Source: a virus
Strand: one strand, 5' to 3'
IMG/VR virus record: IMGVR_UViG_3300037132_000058
Location: 1-21,998 of that record
DNA: 21,998 bases
Shown here: positions 13,043 through 21,032 of the stretch, one piece after another
How the letters are laid out: the number at the start of each line of letters is the position of its first letter
How positions within the stretch are numbered: the first letter of the stretch is position 1
The notes under the pieces: generated by a model
What the model saw: the letters and a program-made list of their open reading frames with translations, nothing else
The model's database searches: none
What the model was told of the DNA's origin: nothing
Made by a program: the position numbers and the translations under genes

Positions 13043-13076
13043 AAGGGGCCGGGTTAAAGCACCGGCCCCTTTTCTT
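13043..13076 (+). terminator. Strong intrinsic terminator after the capsid gene
   Basis: AAGGGGCCGG (13043-13052) pairs over ten bases with CCGGCCCCTT (13062-13071), nine-base loop, followed by a T-rich tract (TTTTCTTT, 13070-13077). Partial termination here would give more capsid mRNA than tail mRNA. Confidence 0.85.
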
Positions 13077-13087
13077 TGAGGTGCAGC

Positions 13088-13582
13088 ATGTTTAATTTTA
13101 GAAAGAAGCCACTGAAGGCAACCCCCAACAATACGCCAAGAGTATTCACGTCAACGCCTGTTGTCACTGATAGTCTGCAAACAGGCGACATGCTGGTCTC
13201 CTCGAATACCCTCCAGATGTGGGGCGTGACGGGGATAACTGCCAACGCCTCCACTTCTACTCAGGCGACGAGCGTGGCCACGGCAACACCCGTAAACGCC
13301 GTAGCCGCAACTTTGACCACGGCTTTGACGGGGGCAATTGACGACCTCACCTTTACCGCCGTGACTAAGGGTACAGCCGGACAGAATATAACGGTTGCCT
13401 ATGTGAACGCAGGGGCCACTCAAACCCTAGCCTGCACGGTCACAGGAACCGCCATATCGGTCAACCTGGCTACAAACGGCAGTAGCGTGATAACTACCAT
13501 TGCCTCGGACATTTCGACCCTCATAGCTGCCACACCTGCGGCCGGCGCCTCACAGTGGGTTCCGTCTATTAATTTGTCTTAA
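13088..13582 (+). CDS. Putative head decoration or surface beta protein
   Basis: 164 residues from ATG 13088, with GAGGTG (13078-13083) upstream. After a short basic N-terminus (MFNFRKKPLK) the protein is Ala/Thr/Ser-rich. Residues about 85-150 contain DDLTFTAVTKGTAGQNITVAY and VTGTAISVNLATNGS, a beta repeat seen in many phage capsid-decoration and fibre proteins (family knowledge). Placement directly after the capsid gene favours a decoration role. No catalytic residues are seen. Confidence 0.6.
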   Translation: MFNFRKKPLKATPNNTPRVFTSTPVVTDSLQTGDMLVSSNTLQMWGVTGITANASTSTQATSVATATPVNAVAATLTTALTGAIDDLTFTAVTKGTAGQNITVAYVNAGATQTLACTVTGTAISVNLATNGSSVITTIASDISTLIAATPAAGASQWVPSINLS

Positions 13583-13595
13583 AAGGGGTGAAATC

Positions 13596-13787
13596 ATGGC
13601 AGCAGCTAAACGGCAGCACGTATCCCCTCTCAAGTGGTTAAAAACGCTTACCGCCGATACTAATCCGGCCAATGACTCTACGAACCCCATCCCTATCGGT
13701 TCAGAACTTCAGGACTTACAGGCGGGCATCATTTACAAGTGGGACGGCGCGTCTTGGGTTCTTTCGCAGAAGTTAACCATATCTTGA
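13596..13787 (+). CDS. Small hypothetical structural protein (63 aa)
   Basis: ATG 13596 follows AGGGGTG with a short spacer. The N-terminus is basic (MAAAKRQHVSPLKWLKTL), then a polar linker with Asn/Pro and an end with KWDGASWVLSQKL, a short beta hairpin pattern common in small phage structural and fibre-associated proteins. It fills the gap between the decoration-like gene and the connector. Function not recognised. Confidence 0.6.
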   Translation: MAAAKRQHVSPLKWLKTLTADTNPANDSTNPIPIGSELQDLQAGIIYKWDGASWVLSQKLTIS

Positions 13788-13800
13788 CCGGGAGGCATTC

Positions 13801-14388
13801 ATGGCCGTAACTTTAACCGCCCCGATAAGCGCCGCAGACCTCGAAGCATATCCCGGCCTCAAGCTGCCAGATGGTTTTGCCGGGGACTCTGTGACTCTCC
13901 TACTCAATAAGGCGTGGGCCGCGCTTTCCACGTTCGCCCATCAACCGCTTTCACAGACCGCCAATACCGAAATTGAGCAGTTCGGGAGCGGGTTCTGCAA
14001 CGTAGCTCCGGACGGATCCCTTGTTGTTTTGACGCGGAACGTCCAACCGCCACCCATCACGATAACGTCTCTCTCTTATTCAGTTTCCCCCGCTAACCAT
14101 GGCTGGACGGCGTTGACCGGCTTTGACACGGTAAACGAAAAGGTCATATTGAGCGCCAGCCCGTTCCGCCGGGGGGATACGGGATTCGTTCAACTCGTCT
14201 ACACTTCCGGATTCCCTCTCTCCTCTGTCCCTGAAGACCTCAAGATCGCGTGCGCACTCATGGCGAATCACCTCCTATCGGGTGGTTTCTTCCCGACTGA
14301 AGGCGGTAGCGGGGAGGGGTCATTGCTCCCTGCCTGGCTACCGAGAGACGTTGATAGAATCCTGAATACCTACACCAGGAAGCGCTAA
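13801..14388 (+). CDS. Head-tail connector protein (gp6-like adaptor)
   Basis: 195 residues, with GGGAGG before ATG 13801. The pattern (SAADLEAYPGLKLPDGFAGD, then LLLNKAWAALSTFA, a beta stretch with GFDTVNEKVILSAS, and a C-terminal helix VPEDLKIACALMANHLLSGG) resembles HK97 gp6/SPP1 gp15-type adaptors that dock under the portal. The late VPEDLK-A-x-L helix is typical of this family. Position between capsid and Mu G-like genes agrees. It ends one base inside the next gene. Confidence 0.7.
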   Translation: MAVTLTAPISAADLEAYPGLKLPDGFAGDSVTLLLNKAWAALSTFAHQPLSQTANTEIEQFGSGFCNVAPDGSLVVLTRNVQPPPITITSLSYSVSPANHGWTALTGFDTVNEKVILSASPFRRGDTGFVQLVYTSGFPLSSVPEDLKIACALMANHLLSGGFFPTEGGSGEGSLLPAWLPRDVDRILNTYTRKR

Positions 14389-14852
14389 TGTCCGTCTCAA
14401 TCAACGTCAAAATCTCCGGCCTGGAAAACATGCAGCGGGCCGTCAATAATCTGGCCGAGAAGATTAACAACCCCGACGATAAGCTCATGAAGCGTATCGG
14501 CGACACGATGCTTGAAGATACCGACAGGCGCTTCATGACGCGCGGCTATGGAACCTGGCCGGAGGATTCGCCCGAGACGGTAAAAAGGAAAGGCCACGGC
14601 AATGTTCTGATAGAAACCGGGGCCATGATGTCCTCTACCAAGATTACAAGGCAGGGAAATACGGTCAAACTCTCCGTCCCTTATGGCGGCAAGAATAGAA
14701 GCCCGGACGTGCCTGAATATCATCAAGAGGGAACGCGCAGGATGCCCCAGCGCAAGGTAGTGGCCGTTACCACTCAGCTCACATCGGCCCTCGCGGCCAC
14801 ATTGACCATCTGGATTAGGGATGTAGTCGCGGCTTTCGCTAAGGGGGCGTAA
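14388..14852 (+). CDS. Mu G-like virion morphogenesis (tail completion) protein
   Basis: 154 residues, overlapping the connector stop by one base. VKISGLENMQRAVNNLAEKI at the start, RFMTRGYGTWPEDSPETVKRK in the middle, IETGAMMSSTKI, and EYHQEGTRRMPQRKVV near the end follow the order of the phage virion morphogenesis family (Mu gpG, P2 gpS type). These proteins join heads to tails or stabilise the neck. The R-x-x-P-x-R element after HQEGT is a clear family mark. Confidence 0.85.
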   Translation: MSVSINVKISGLENMQRAVNNLAEKINNPDDKLMKRIGDTMLEDTDRRFMTRGYGTWPEDSPETVKRKGHGNVLIETGAMMSSTKITRQGNTVKLSVPYGGKNRSPDVPEYHQEGTRRMPQRKVVAVTTQLTSALAATLTIWIRDVVAAFAKGA

Positions 14853-14855
14853 AAA

Positions 14856-15308
14856 ATGCTCACGTCTCTCAATACCTTAATCACGTGGCTCACCCCTATG
14901 ACCTCGGACTCCTCCCAAGACTGGTACGTGTCCGAGTTTTACACCGGCGAACCTTCGCAGGCATGGGCGAAACACGTTCCTTTTTGTGCGGTTATCCCCC
15001 AGCCTTCGAGTGTGGAAGCGGCCTTTGTCGAACAGGACACGGACACCGAGAACTTCAATATCAGATTCTACCAGTCCGGGGCAAGGTCAAACATGGAGCC
15101 CGCCGAAGTGCAAGCCGGGATTACAAAACTAATGGCTCAATCCGATTATGCGAAAACCTTACTCCGCACCGACCCGACGAACGGCGGCGCGTGGGTCACA
15201 TCGAGCATCAAAATCAACCCCACCTTGCCCGTCACGAACGAGAGTAACGCCTACCGCATGGGCGAGATTCAAATAGAGATTAAAACGAGGCGCCTATGGG
15301 GGCAATAA
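14856..15308 (+). CDS. Putative tail terminator / neck protein
   Basis: 150 residues. Pattern of an N-terminal helix (LTSLNTLITWLTP), a beta region around AKHVPFCAVIPQPSSVEAAF and a C-terminal strand ending EIQIEIKTRRLWGQ. This shape and its place between the Mu G-like gene and the tail tube are typical of tail terminator proteins, which cap tail polymerisation. The sequence itself shows no firm family motif, so the call is mainly positional. Confidence 0.5.
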   Translation: MLTSLNTLITWLTPMTSDSSQDWYVSEFYTGEPSQAWAKHVPFCAVIPQPSSVEAAFVEQDTDTENFNIRFYQSGARSNMEPAEVQAGITKLMAQSDYAKTLLRTDPTNGGAWVTSSIKINPTLPVTNESNAYRMGEIQIEIKTRRLWGQ

Positions 15309-15323
15309 TCAAGGGGGTGGCCG

Positions 15324-15530
15324 ATGAAGAGCCGCCCCTCATTATTAAAAAGGCTTGTCAACGTCGTCGGCTCGCTTACCTGCTTTCTGGACTTCTATGT
15401 CGGAATCCTCTTTGGAGAGGGCAAGGTCTTAGAAGCGTGGCTTATCTTGGCTGTGAGCGTCGTTATAAGCACAGCGGTTTTTGAGCTTTGGACTTGGTAT
15501 TTGGAATATCTCACAAATAAGGGGGAATAA
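15324..15530 (+). CDS. Small membrane protein in the tail operon
   Basis: 68 residues, ATG 15324 after AAGGGGGTGG. Basic N-terminus (MKSRPSLLKRL), a partly hydrophobic first segment (about 12-31) and a clear hydrophobic helix AWLILAVSVVISTAVF (38-53), then an aromatic end (WTWYLEYL). One or two membrane spans are likely. A membrane protein between tail terminator and tail tube genes is unusual. Lysis or holin-like action, superinfection exclusion and an inserted moron gene are all possible. No family is recognised. Confidence 0.65.
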   Translation: MKSRPSLLKRLVNVVGSLTCFLDFYVGILFGEGKVLEAWLILAVSVVISTAVFELWTWYLEYLTNKGE

Positions 15531-15533
15531 AAC

Positions 15534-16541
15534 ATGAGCGCAGGATCAAAGGCTTTCAGGAAAATTCAGGTAGGTTTAGAAACTACCAGGGGCCAATCGG
15601 TACCAGCGACGGCCCGCCTAATCGGCACACTGACACCAAAACAGACACAGAAGTATTACAGACCATCAGACCTCGAAACGGGCGCGCTTAACGACTACAC
15701 GCGCTCAGACATTACCTCCACACAGATGACGGCGGCTTTCGAGTCGGACGCGAACTATGAGCAACTTGCCTACCTGCTCGGCATGGCGGTCAAGGGTGGT
15801 ATCACGCCCACGGGGGGCAGCTCTGCGCCATACATCTGGACGTATCTTTTAAGCCCGACGGCCTCGCAGACACTAGATACCCGAACAGTTGAATACGGGG
15901 ATGATGTGCAGGCGTTTCAGTCGCCCTTCGTCTTCGGTACGGACATAGAACTTACCGGAAAACTGGAGGACGTGGTCAAGGTTAAATCCAACCTGGTAGG
16001 CCAGTTTCTATCCACCCATACCTTTACGACCGCACTCACCAACCCCACAACATTACACGCCGTCAACGTGGGCACGGGTAAAACCTACTTGGACCCCACG
16101 TGGGCCGGGTTGGGCGGGACTCAATTATCCTCGACCCTCGTGGATTTCTCATATAAACTGACATCCGATAAGGGCACGCCCCAGACGCCTATCAAGTACA
16201 TGGACGGTAACAATTACTATACTGACATAGCGGAACAGAAACGCCATATAGAAATGAGCCTTACGCTGGCGTTTAACTCCAGCGTAACCGCCCTTTTTGC
16301 TGATTACACCGCTAGTCCACAAACCGCCAAGTTTTGGGACCTTAAATTCACCGGCCCGACTATCACGGGAGGCACGATGGGGTTGGCGCTCGGTGGCTGT
16401 TTCATTATTGACGACTACTCCGAACTCAAGGACCGTGACGGGCAGGACATCGTATCACTGAAGCTCATGTCGCGGCTTGATGCCACATCCGGCGATGAGT
16501 ACCAGATAATCTTGACAAACTCTATCGCGTCCCTGGTCTAA
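15534..16541 (+). CDS. Major tail tube protein
   Basis: 335 residues. The start (KAFRKIQVGLETTRGQSVPATARL) and the repeated beta-rich structure (AAFESDANYEQLAYLLGMAV, FVFGTDIELTGKLEDVVKVK, IEMSLTLAFNSSV) resemble tail tube proteins of siphoviruses, which stack as hexameric rings around the tape measure. It is directly followed by the tail assembly chaperone and tape measure genes, as the tube normally is. No sheath gene follows, which argues for a non-contractile tail. Confidence 0.82.
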   Translation: MSAGSKAFRKIQVGLETTRGQSVPATARLIGTLTPKQTQKYYRPSDLETGALNDYTRSDITSTQMTAAFESDANYEQLAYLLGMAVKGGITPTGGSSAPYIWTYLLSPTASQTLDTRTVEYGDDVQAFQSPFVFGTDIELTGKLEDVVKVKSNLVGQFLSTHTFTTALTNPTTLHAVNVGTGKTYLDPTWAGLGGTQLSSTLVDFSYKLTSDKGTPQTPIKYMDGNNYYTDIAEQKRHIEMSLTLAFNSSVTALFADYTASPQTAKFWDLKFTGPTITGGTMGLALGGCFIIDDYSELKDRDGQDIVSLKLMSRLDATSGDEYQIILTNSIASLV

Positions 16542-16553
16542 AATGGAGGTTTT

Positions 16554-16931
16554 ATGACTAATAACTACCCCCTCGTGATAACTCTCAAAGTGCCTCATTA
16601 CGGCTGGGAAATCAAGGTTTTTGAGCCGACCCTTGAGGAAAATCAAACCATCGACCACGAATTGCAGGCCGGCTTCGACAAACTGGACGCGGCCAAACTC
16701 CAACAGTCATTCGCCAATATTCTAGTCCCGAATGGTTGGAACTGCACGGACAGAAAGGGACAGCTTTTGCCCTGTAACATCGAGGGTGTCAGGCAAATCC
16801 CCCAGTCGGTATTTCTAAAGATGATCGCGGAGTTGGCTGAAGCCCTCAAGGTGGGCTTTAGCGACCCAAAACCAAGCTCCGCATCATCGCCTACTACAAA
16901 GGCAGAGCCAGGGGCGATACAGACAACATAG
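16554..16931 (+). CDS. Tail assembly chaperone, short product (gpG-like)
   Basis: 125 residues, with GGAGG before ATG 16554. It starts with a beta strand (YPLVITLKVPHYGWEIKVFEP) and is helical after residue 30, ending in a Ser/Pro/Thr-rich tail (SSASSPTTKAEPGA). Location between tail tube and tape measure plus the slippery site at 16865-16871 identify it as the lambda G counterpart. It keeps the tape measure soluble and recruits tail tube subunits. Sequence similarity to lambda G itself is not evident. Confidence 0.8.
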   Translation: MTNNYPLVITLKVPHYGWEIKVFEPTLEENQTIDHELQAGFDKLDAAKLQQSFANILVPNGWNCTDRKGQLLPCNIEGVRQIPQSVFLKMIAELAEALKVGFSDPKPSSASSPTTKAEPGAIQTT

Positions 16932-17071
16932 CCCCCCTTGATGTGGTCATACACGAAATGGCTCAGAAATATAACCGCTTCCCGTGGGAGTTGAAACAAG
17001 CTCCGGCCCGCGAGTTTTTTAAGATGCTCGAAATCGAGCGGCTAAAGGATTGGGCTGCCAATGTCGGATAA
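16554..17071 (+). CDS. Tail assembly chaperone, -1 frameshift product (gpGT-like)
   Basis: Slipping one base back at C-CCA-AAA (16865-16871) joins the first 106 codons to the -1 frame, which runs open to TAA 17069-17071 and adds 66 residues beginning TKLRIIAYYKGRARG. The -1 frame has a stop at 16859-16861, just before the slip site, and no early start codon, so it can hardly be expressed otherwise. The 172-residue fusion ends ten bases inside the tape measure gene, as in lambda GT. Confidence 0.85.
16865..16871 (+). promoter_or_regulatory. Programmed -1 ribosomal frameshift site CCCAAAA
   Basis: A canonical X-XXY-YYZ heptamer in the zero frame (gaC-CCA-AAA). Four bases after it, GCTC (16876-16879) can pair with GAGC (16905-16908), with an inner GCC/GGC pair (16889-16891, 16901-16903). 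This is a weak but well-placed candidate stimulator. Confidence 0.85.
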
Positions 17072-18905
17072 TGAAGTTGTATTGCGAACTGTAGTTGAGG
17101 TTACCGGTGTTGAACAACTACAGAAAGTTAATAAAGAGCTGGCCAACTTGGGGAAATCCAACGTCAATGCCACTGAAAGCACAGGCAAACAGAGCGCGGC
17201 GTTGGACAAAAACACATTCAGCCTCAAGCAGATGGTGCCCCAGCTTCAGGCGTTCAATCCGCTTATCAGCCAAGCGGGTTTCGGCTCTCTGTTCGCCGCT
17301 GGCGGGTTTGTCGGGCTAGCCGTAGCCATGGCCAGTTTCGGCACGCAACTACCCGCTCTTGAGGCGCAAATTTCTACGTTCGGCATGACAATGGGGTCAT
17401 ACGGGGGGGCAATTGAAACTGCCGCTGAATCTTACAACCAACTCCAGGAGTTGTCTCTTAAAAACAACATAACGATGGGGCAAACATCGAGCGCAATGGA
17501 AACCCTTATAGCGGTTACTCACAACCAAGCAAATGCCGAAACCTACCTTTCCGAGGCCACGGAGATGCATCTTGCTACGGGTAAATCAGTGACCGACATG
17601 GCCAAACTGCTGGCGGACGCGCTCAACGGTAATATCGCGGTATATTCAGCCACGGGCGAGAGGCTCCAAGGCGTCGCCGCCGCACAAAGGGAGTATCAGC
17701 TCGCCACAGCGCAGGGAACAGCGGCTACTAAATTCTTTAACTTCGGGCTTGACCAGACCAAAATGCTGGGGGAACAGGCACTCGGAGCCTTGAAGGTAGT
17801 CGGAGCTGGGTTACTAACCATTGTCATTTCTCCCTTGGTGTTAATTGAGGAAGTCCTCAAGGGGCTATCTGACCTTTTTAACTCATTCCCCCGCTGGGGC
17901 AGCAATATATCTCACGCCTTGAGCAATATAGGACAAGGACTTTCTGACTTCTTTTCTTCCGCTGGGGCTAAGATGTCAAGTGGCTTCTCCGATGTCGGCA
18001 AAGCTATGGATAATATCGGGTCGTCTCTCAATACGGCGGGGTTGTCGATTACCGGCTTCCTATCAACGATAGGCTCCAAGCTCGTGACTGGTTTCGGTGA
18101 CATCGGAGCAGGGGCAAAGGTCGCTTGGGATAAGGCCGTTAATGTCGCAACCTGGCTAATGAGCGGCATCATGGCGGGTGTCAATTGGCTTACGAGCAAC
18201 GGCGGGACGTTAATCTCTACCGCATGGACTGCGATTTGCACGGGCTTCAAGACCGCATGGAATAAGGCCATTGACATTGTGGGATGGATAACCGATTCGA
18301 TAAAAACCGGGGCAACCTGGTTAGCAAACGAGGGCATATCGTTACTTGGCAAGGCGTGGATAACCACTGTTCAAATCTTCAAGAATGCCTGGGATGACCT
18401 GGTGGATGTGGCAAAATGGATAACAGGTTCGATCAATAATGCCGTTACGTGGATCAGTAACGCAGGCAGAATGTTGATTGGAGCCGCGTGGATAGACACG
18501 TGCAGCGTATTTAAGAACGTCTGGGATGACCTCTGCAATATCAAGGATTGGGTGGTTTCCGCTTTTAACAACGCCATTACTTGGCTCGAAAATGTGGGAA
18601 AATCACTCTGGAATAACACACTGGGCCGTATTTTTGGAACCGTGGGTTCTGCGTCAACAACCTCCAGCTCTACTACTCCTGGCTATGCTTCGGGTACTGA
18701 TTACGCCCCCGGCGGTATGGCTACTGTGGGCGAGAATGGGCCCGAACAAGTCTATCTGCCCCGCGGCTCACAGGTTGTGCCGAATGGCGGCGGTGCAGTA
18801 AATATCTCTGTCAATATCTCTACGCTGGGTAGTATCCCATCCAGTGTAATCAATGAGATTACGTCCTCAATCTTTAGCGAGATGCAGTTACGAGGCATAA
18901 CTTAA
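17061..18905 (+). CDS. Tape measure protein
   Basis: 614 residues. N-terminal coiled coil (VEQLQKVNKELANLGK), hydrophobic segments (about 85-105 and 240-265, LKVVGAGLLTIVISPLVLIE), a helical TMP core (MAKLLADALNGN), then Trp-rich 44-residue tandem repeats (about 355-515). The C-terminus YAPGGMATVGENGPEQVYLP is a well-known tape-measure ending. At about 0.15 nm per residue the tail would be near 90 nm, short for a siphovirus. The gene overlaps the end of the frameshifted chaperone. No lysozyme or peptidase domain is visible. Confidence 0.92.
   Translation: MSDNEVVLRTVVEVTGVEQLQKVNKELANLGKSNVNATESTGKQSAALDKNTFSLKQMVPQLQAFNPLISQAGFGSLFAAGGFVGLAVAMASFGTQLPALEAQISTFGMTMGSYGGAIETAAESYNQLQELSLKNNITMGQTSSAMETLIAVTHNQANAETYLSEATEMHLATGKSVTDMAKLLADALNGNIAVYSATGERLQGVAAAQREYQLATAQGTAATKFFNFGLDQTKMLGEQALGALKVVGAGLLTIVISPLVLIEEVLKGLSDLFNSFPRWGSNISHALSNIGQGLSDFFSSAGAKMSSGFSDVGKAMDNIGSSLNTAGLSITGFLSTIGSKLVTGFGDIGAGAKVAWDKAVNVATWLMSGIMAGVNWLTSNGGTLISTAWTAICTGFKTAWNKAIDIVGWITDSIKTGATWLANEGISLLGKAWITTVQIFKNAWDDLVDVAKWITGSINNAVTWISNAGRMLIGAAWIDTCSVFKNVWDDLCNIKDWVVSAFNNAITWLENVGKSLWNNTLGRIFGTVGSASTTSSSTTPGYASGTDYAPGGMATVGENGPEQVYLPRGSQVVPNGGGAVNISVNISTLGSIPSSVINEITSSIFSEMQLRGIT
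18123..18614 (+). repeat. Tandem 132-base (44-residue) repeats in the tape measure gene
   Basis: Units begin at 18123, 18255 and 18387, with a fourth partial unit from 18519. They start AWDKAVNVATW, AWNKAIDIVGW, AWDDLVDVAKW and VWDDLCNIKDW, and share a second Trp at position 22 and a third at 35. Spacing is exactly 44 residues, so gain or loss of a unit would change tail length in fixed steps. Confidence 0.8.
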
Positions 18906-18906
18906 A

Positions 18907-20319
18907 ATGTCAGCGCCCTTGACTGTGACTATAAACGGTGTCCAATACGATCCGTGGACACCTGCCGAATTTACTTACACCAACTCGATGGGGCAGACTA
19001 TCCCCACGATGTCGGGGACGCTCTACGACAAGGGCGGCACGCTGCCTATCCCCCCAATGGCCGCCGACATGATTGTGCGAGACGCTACCGGTGCGCCTGT
19101 ATGGGGCGGGTTGCTATCGATGCGTACGGGCCGGACTGAGGGCAATAATCGTTACTGGGACATCCATGGGCAGGGGTATGCCCTACTTTTGCAGAAAACC
19201 CTCGTATACGGCTCTTATGGCGTGGCTTATACCTATACCAATCAATTCGGCCAACTCTTAGCGGGGGACCTTGCAATCATCGCCAATCTGTTCGAACAAT
19301 GCATCGTCGGCCCCGGCGGCACTCAATCGACGCCCTCTGAAATAATGGTGAACGCGAATTACTGCCAACAGGGCACGACGTCCCTTTCTACCGTTGACTT
19401 TCTGTATGCCTACCAGCAGGAGGTTATCCAGTATTTTTGCAACCTGGTGGGGTTCGGTTACTATGTAGACCCGCTCAAGATTATCCACTATTACTATCTG
19501 CCGATGAACCTCGCGCCGTTCTCGCTTGCCAGCACGGATGTAACCTCAGTGAGCGGGAGGGCAGCGGTTCCATACCATAACCTCAGATGGAAAGAGGATG
19601 CAACCCGTCTCCAAAACAACTTCCTTGTTTTTGGGACTACCGTTACGAGCAATACCCAGCCGCCGTTTTATCTGGCGGGTGATGGTGTCAGCGCAACGAT
19701 AAACACCACGCCCGTAGGTACTAACTACCCCATTTCAGGCGCGCCAGGGACTTACACATTGCCCGTCTGGTTAAATACAGGGACGCAAGCCGCGCCCGTA
19801 TGGACTCAATTAGTCTCAGGTGTTAAAGGTGTTGACACACTGGGCCAGTATTCCGGCGGGGCGGGTGGTGTGGTGCAAGTCCTTTTCGACGGCGCAAACC
19901 AACAATTGATATTCCAGACAGCGCCGCCCGCTTTTACCAATGCGGTTAAAATTGTTTACGTCTTTACGTACCAAGGCGGCCAGCCTTTCCCGGACATACC
20001 GAGCCAGACAACATATAACAGGGTGTTTTCTCAGAGGCTTATCGCCTCCGACGCCAACTCAGCCGCCGCCATGACCTCGCTAGTAAATCATCTTGACCAA
20101 CAATTCGCAAACCCCCTAGAGGTCTTGACCTGTAATGTGGTAGACACGGAGTTCCCGTCCGGCAATTCAAACCGCTTCCTTGTGGGGCAATGGTTGCCGT
20201 TTTGGAATAAGACGCTCGGGATAAACTCCGGGTACTACATACATTCGATAACCACTAAAGTTTTGGGCGGGCAGACACGAAATTACGACCTAGAATTACG
20301 GTCTTATACACTGGAGTAA
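18907..20319 (+). CDS. Tail hub / distal tail-associated protein
   Basis: 470 residues, starting one base after the tape measure stop. The N-terminal part (TVTINGVQYDPWTPAEFTYTN, TMSGTLYDKGG, MIVRDATGAPVWGGLLSMRTG, YWDIHGQGYALLLQK) has the pattern of gp27/gpD-like hub domains, in which an embedded field value and a G-G-x-L strand are followed by a Y-x-L-L helix. The central region is Thr/Gly-rich (insertion about 250-340), and the end returns to a beta domain (IHSITTKVLGGQTRNYDLEL). It probably closes the tail tube and holds the tip. Its order after the tape measure matches Dit/Tal proteins, though no peptidase domain is seen. Confidence 0.7.
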   Translation: MSAPLTVTINGVQYDPWTPAEFTYTNSMGQTIPTMSGTLYDKGGTLPIPPMAADMIVRDATGAPVWGGLLSMRTGRTEGNNRYWDIHGQGYALLLQKTLVYGSYGVAYTYTNQFGQLLAGDLAIIANLFEQCIVGPGGTQSTPSEIMVNANYCQQGTTSLSTVDFLYAYQQEVIQYFCNLVGFGYYVDPLKIIHYYYLPMNLAPFSLASTDVTSVSGRAAVPYHNLRWKEDATRLQNNFLVFGTTVTSNTQPPFYLAGDGVSATINTTPVGTNYPISGAPGTYTLPVWLNTGTQAAPVWTQLVSGVKGVDTLGQYSGGAGGVVQVLFDGANQQLIFQTAPPAFTNAVKIVYVFTYQGGQPFPDIPSQTTYNRVFSQRLIASDANSAAAMTSLVNHLDQQFANPLEVLTCNVVDTEFPSGNSNRFLVGQWLPFWNKTLGINSGYYIHSITTKVLGGQTRNYDLELRSYTLE

Positions 20320-20321
20320 AA

Positions 20322-20576
20322 ATGTCGAATAACAGCCAGGCGGTTACAACCCGATCTAGCGATTTCATGCAAGTATTAGTCAACCTCCAGCAGGGCGTGC
20401 AGGCCGCAGCACCGTCGAATAGTCCCGTTTACCTCGGGGCGATTGAAACCGACGCATCCACTAAAACCGATACATCTTCGATAGCGGCCGCCGGGCCACC
20501 CTATTACTCCCAATCAGCCGCCATCTATATCGGAGCGGCGAACGCCATAATTTGCGGCTTCTTTGCCGCCTCTTGA
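20322..20576 (+). CDS. Small hypothetical tail-tip protein (84 aa)
   Basis: Begins two bases after the hub gene. Polar N-terminus with a helix (DFMQVLVNLQQGVQAAA), a Thr/Ser/Asp-rich middle and a hydrophobic end (AAIYIGAANAIICGFFAAS). The C-terminal stretch could insert in a membrane or pack within a tip trimer. No family is recognised. Coupled position between hub and baseplate-like genes suggests a structural role. Confidence 0.6.
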   Translation: MSNNSQAVTTRSSDFMQVLVNLQQGVQAAAPSNSPVYLGAIETDASTKTDTSSIAAAGPPYYSQSAAIYIGAANAIICGFFAAS

Positions 20577-20582
20577 GGGGAT

Positions 20583-21020
20583 ATGAACATAACTGTAAAA
20601 GGCCATGTCCAAATCAGGACAACCGACGGCGAGATTCTCGCAGAGCGAGATAACCTTGTCGTAACTAACGCGCGGGTCTTACTCGCTGCGGCAACTGCGG
20701 GTAACTCCGGCTATCAAGTTATTTCCTATTGCGCCATCGGGACGGGCACCACGACGCCCGCTATCACTAACGTAACCTTGACCTCTGAGGTCTCGCGGCA
20801 ACCTACGTCACTCAGTGGCGCATCGGGTGTTACTGCAACGATCCAAACCTTATTCCCTGCCGCTTTGTCATCCTTCAGTATTAAGGAGTTGGGCCTTTTT
20901 GGCGGCGCGGCTACATCGGTATCAGGCAGCGGATTGATGTTCTCGCACACACTTTTGACCTATAACAACGCATCCGGCCCCAAAGACCTTATCATCACAT
21001 GGACAATTTCGTACTCTTAG
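20583..21020 (+). CDS. Tail tip / baseplate-like protein
   Basis: 145 residues, GAGGGG upstream of ATG 20583. The series KGHVQIRTTDGEILAERDNLVV, then YCAIGTGTTTPAITNVTLTSEVSRQP, FSIKELGLFGG, and a final beta strand (LIITWTISYS) matches a widespread phage and prophage tail domain in which an N-L-V-x-N strand is followed by IGTG and a K-E-x-G-L-F element. These proteins sit between hub and fibres. The family match is from memory of the pattern. Confidence 0.7.
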   Translation: MNITVKGHVQIRTTDGEILAERDNLVVTNARVLLAAATAGNSGYQVISYCAIGTGTTTPAITNVTLTSEVSRQPTSLSGASGVTATIQTLFPAALSSFSIKELGLFGGAATSVSGSGLMFSHTLLTYNNASGPKDLIITWTISYS

Positions 21021-21032
21021 GAGCGTAAAATT

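Noticed and set aside
12286-13044. Long minus-strand frame (252 codons) antisense to the capsid gene.
   Set aside because: It is a shadow of the C-ending codons of the capsid gene, with Gly/Arg/Val/Asp-rich random composition and no start context.
16512-16545. TTGACA ... TAAAAT before the tail chaperone as a promoter.
   Set aside because: The spacer is 21 bases, too long for a normal housekeeping promoter, and the sequence is coding for the tail tube end.
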